Shown piece by piece: positions 61,432-64,000 of a stretch of DNA of 64,000 bases. A model generated the notes under the pieces. The model did no database searches. It saw nothing but the letters and a program-made list of their open reading frames with translations, and was not told the origin of the DNA. Position 1 is the stretch's first letter. Every line of letters starts with the position of its first letter. The translations under genes were made by a program, and so were the position numbers. Source of the stretch: Cephalopachus bancanus (taxonomy: Eukaryota > Chordata > Mammalia > Primates > Tarsiidae); NCBI GenBank assembly GCA_027257055.1, contig JAPVLO010000019.1, positions 11,675,001 through 11,739,000 of the forward strand. Reading direction: 5' to 3'.

Positions 61432-61784
61432 AATGGGTTACACATATAGAAAGGTGTTTAGTTCCTCAGTGCTTGAACATCTAGAAAAATTCCACAACAG
61501 CTGAAACCTTTAACTCAGTTATTTCCACACTGAGCTGACCCCTCCTCTTACACTAGAATTCAAAATAAATACTATTATTTCCTTATGACTATGTAGTAAG
61601 AGGCTGAAAACCACTAACCCAAATGATAACCTGCATATTTTGTTCCTTACCTTCCAGTTACATAAATCTAATTATATTTCCAAATTACATGATTTTTCTC
61701 TCTCCCCTCATTCACTTGAAACTAAACTGTGTTTTGGAATTCAAGATTGTGTCTGCAGGTTATTGCATTTCCCTCTGGTTTTTA
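61432..61784. other. Unique sequence
   Basis: Nothing recognisable. Confidence 0.45.
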
Positions 61785-61935
61785 CAGCATCTCTCCAAGC
61801 TTGACACACTGCTTACCTGCTTTTCCAGATCATTAATGAGAGTGTTAAATAAGGCTGGGCCCAGGACCAATCCTTGAGGCACCCCGCTAGACACCTGCTC
61901 TAATTTGATATTCCACCATTTATCATTACTTATGT
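61785..61935 (-). mobile_element. CR1/L3-like LINE reverse-transcriptase fragment, antisense
   Basis: The minus strand of about 61895-61815 reads VSSGVPQGLVLGPALFNTLI, then NDLEKQ. This is the RT motif of CR1-clade LINEs (GVPQGS-LGP-LFN-F-NDL); the following FADD block is not recognisable. This is a very old element that is rare and normally much decayed in mammals, so the clean reading is notable. Confidence 0.75.
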
Positions 61936-62480
61936 TTTCGGTGCTTTAGCCAATCTGTTCTTGGCCTAACAGCAGAAACACAGTGATTCTTGGTAAAGCT
62001 GGCTGTGTGAATGTATTTCCATTCCTGAGGCCAAAAGCCACTGATTCTCAGTCCACTAGGAATTTATTTATGTCAGTTGCTGGGAAATGTTTTCAGTGGA
62101 GATATTAATCACGAAATTGGCAAAAATAAGAGTTATGGAATAAAAGCTACTAAGTAATTATCATCAATATATTAATATCTAAAATCAGGTTTCCAGTCAT
62201 TGCTATACATCAACATTAAGTAGCCCAGCACTTGAGACTCATCAAAAAGCAGCTGAAACCATCAGTATCTTCAGTGGTAAATCTATTCCTCCCCATAGAC
62301 TCTATTTTGGTTAATGCCATCAATATCCTTTGCTTATCACCTCCATCATTTCCAATCCCTCCCCTACATCTACCTTTCCACCCCGCTATCAACAGACAGC
62401 CCTCTTGATCTCAGAAAGGTTTATTGTACTACTTGCTAAGATATCCTAAACACAAAAATTCAATTTGTATGCAAATTTAT
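61936..62480. other. Unique sequence
   Basis: No gene or confident repeat recognised. Confidence 0.45.
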
Positions 62481-62609
62481 TTGAACCAATTAACTTTATA
62501 ATCTTGAGCAAGTTCCTTATACTGAATTCTGTAATTCAATATTCTCATTTGTAAAATGAAAGAATAATGTTTACCCCACAAGATTATTGAAATAATATTT
62601 TAAGATATG
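62481..62609 (+). repeat. MIR SINE fragment, interrupted by an Alu
   Basis: AATCTTGAGCAAGTTCCTTA, then AATATTCTCATTTGTAAAATG, then AAGATTATTGAAATAATATT follows the MIR core in sense orientation. The Alu at 62610 inserts in its 3' part, after AAGATATG. Confidence 0.7.
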
Positions 62610-62828
62610 TTCGAGACCCGCCTGGGCAGGCGAGACCTCATCTCTACAATAAGTCAAAAAATCAGCCGGGCGAGGTAGCGCGCGCCTGTAATTCTGGCTA
62701 CTCGGAAGGCTGAGGCGGAAGGATCGCCGGAGCCCAGCAGGTCGAGGCCGCGGTGGCCGGAAGCGGTCACTGCACTCTAGTCTGGGCAACAGAGTGAGAC
62801 TCCAACTCAAAAAAAAAAAAAAAAAAAA
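62610..62828 (+). mobile_element. Alu SINE, sense, young, 5'-truncated at the B-box
   Basis: It begins TTCGAGACCCGCCTGGGCAG, lacking about the first 75 bases, and ends GAGACTCCAACTC plus about 20 A. The TSD AAGATATG is at 62602-62609 and 62829-62836. CpG-rich (GGTAGCGCGCGCCTG) and recent. Confidence 0.95.
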
Positions 62829-62836
62829 AAGATATG

Positions 62837-64000
62837 GATCATTATTAAATCCTCAGTACTCTGCCTTTAAAAGGTAGTGTGTTACATTTTACTTCCCTTT
62901 CCCTTAAAATACCCTGGTCTCTTTTTTTTCTAGTCTGTCCCCTCTCCCTTTCTACATTCACACCACACTCACAGTTGTCTTTTTTAATGACAAAAAATTA
63001 TGCCATTTCCTGCTTGAAAATATCTATAGTTACTACTTTCATGGAAAATAATATCCAGAGTCCAGAATGGCATCTTGTACAAACCCACTTGTGCATTTCG
63101 AGATTAGAATATCCTTTCCCTCTTCCTGAGTCTATACCAATCCTTGGGTACATGTTCAAATAACTTATACTTCCTTTGCTATTTAGAAATAATTGTTCTC
63201 TTCTTAATTTTCAAAGATCTAAATTTAAATATGTATAGCTCTTACAATTTTCCAGATTTTGACAGTGGGAATACAGCCAGAAATGAAACAGACCATCTCT
63301 GCAATCAGGGAGCTGCTTTTCTGGTGAGGACAGAGAAGATAAACAGCAAATATGTGCTGCAGTACCACTTAGGGTCAAGTGCTATTAAGATATATTGGGT
63401 GGCCAGGAAAACTACTTTGAATAGGTGATGTTTGAATAAAGATCAGACCAAGTGAATAAATGAGCCATGAAGAGTTCTGAGAAAAGTGTTCCAAGCAAAG
63501 AGACTATCAAATGGCGTACACATGGAAGGAATATTCTTCGTGTTTTCAAGAAATAGCAGAGAGGCGAATGAGGCATGGAAGGGTACACTTAAGACCTGTA
63601 CTCCCCCTTCCAGTGTAGAGTTGTTTCTGGAAATCGGCTGCTCATCCAGGGGCTGAATTTCCCAGCCTCGCTTACTCAGGTGTGTCCGTGTGGCTAGTTC
63701 CTAAATATAAGATGTAAGCAAAACTGTTGACATTTCCAAGCCAAAGTGATAAAGAAGAGGTGTGCCTACACTACTCTTGCTTTCCTCATTTGGATATAGA
63801 AGACTCAGCATTTCTGCAGTATGAATATATGTTTTCAAAAAATTTTCTGTATATTATAATGATTTAACATCTTTAAAAATAAAACCCTTTCTGGCTGCAG
63901 AGAGACTCCCTCCTGGAGCTAGTCAATTCTTAGAGATAGTAAAAGGCCCAGCCTGGAGTCTGTCATTGATATGCAAACTCACCAATCCAGAGCCATAACT
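62837..64000. other. Mostly unassigned; possible old interspersed repeats
   Basis: At 63250-63560 phrases such as CAATCAGGGAGCTGC, GATCAGACCAAGTGAATAAA and AGTGTTCCAAGCAAAGAGAC have the style of an old mammalian repeat. At 63640-63800, CCCAGCCTCGCTTACTCAGG then TGGCTAGTTCCTAAATATAAG resembles another. I cannot assign either family and give no gene call. Confidence 0.3.

Overview
This window is repeat-dominated mammalian nuclear DNA from a primate. It is AT-rich, and I can recognise no protein-coding gene and no RNA gene. The organism call rests on dimeric 7SL-derived Alu elements with A-rich linker, poly(A) tail and target-site duplications (TSDs), alongside L1, MIR, L2, CR1/L3-like, mariner and Tigger-like remnants. 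Most Alus share an unusual consensus: an ACCCGCCTGGGC block, an ACAATAAATC linker, and CTCCAACTC before the tail. It does not look like the usual anthropoid Alus, nor like the common lemur or galago SINEs as I remember them. My best guess is a non-anthropoid primate, possibly a tarsier; that is inference.

Layout. 1-5200: a twin-primed (5'-inverted) L1 carrying a young Alu with a perfect TSD, an antisense L1 3' end, and a free Alu left monomer. 5200-17200: mostly unique AT-rich sequence with an old Alu, a Tigger-like DNA transposon, MIR, a young Alu with a 16-bp TSD, a probable antisense LTR and an L2 tail. 17208-24640: a near full-length sense L1 (promoter-like 5'UTR with a YY1-type site, broken ORF1 and ORF2) whose ORF2 is split by an LTR of about 0.95 kb. 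24.9-41.1 kb: scattered Alus, MIRs, a degenerate ORF1-type L1/HAL1-like stretch, an L1 3' end containing a displaced Alu patch, and a second twin-primed L1. 41.95-53.4 kb: a nested stack in which an old L1 is split by a younger, internally deleted L1 and also holds a 116-bp L1 tail insertion and a mariner 3' half. 53.4-64 kb: an antisense L1 3' end, a mariner 5' half, MIRs, three Alus, a CR1/L3-like reverse-transcriptase scrap, and unique sequence.

There is no operon-like or pathway organisation. Overlaps and TSDs give a relative chronology: CR1/L3, L2 and MIR first; then old L1, mariner and Tigger; then younger L1 and the LTR; then the CpG-rich Alus. The least ordinary observation is a 103-bp internal Alu fragment in an L1 3'UTR (37280-37382) that matches an Alu 0.8 kb downstream at 102 of 103 positions. 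I found no convincing undescribed biological system. Two short splice-acceptor-plus-ORF candidates (near 7.5 and 28.6 kb) are flagged with low confidence. Repeat family names come from recognised motifs, not from a database search.
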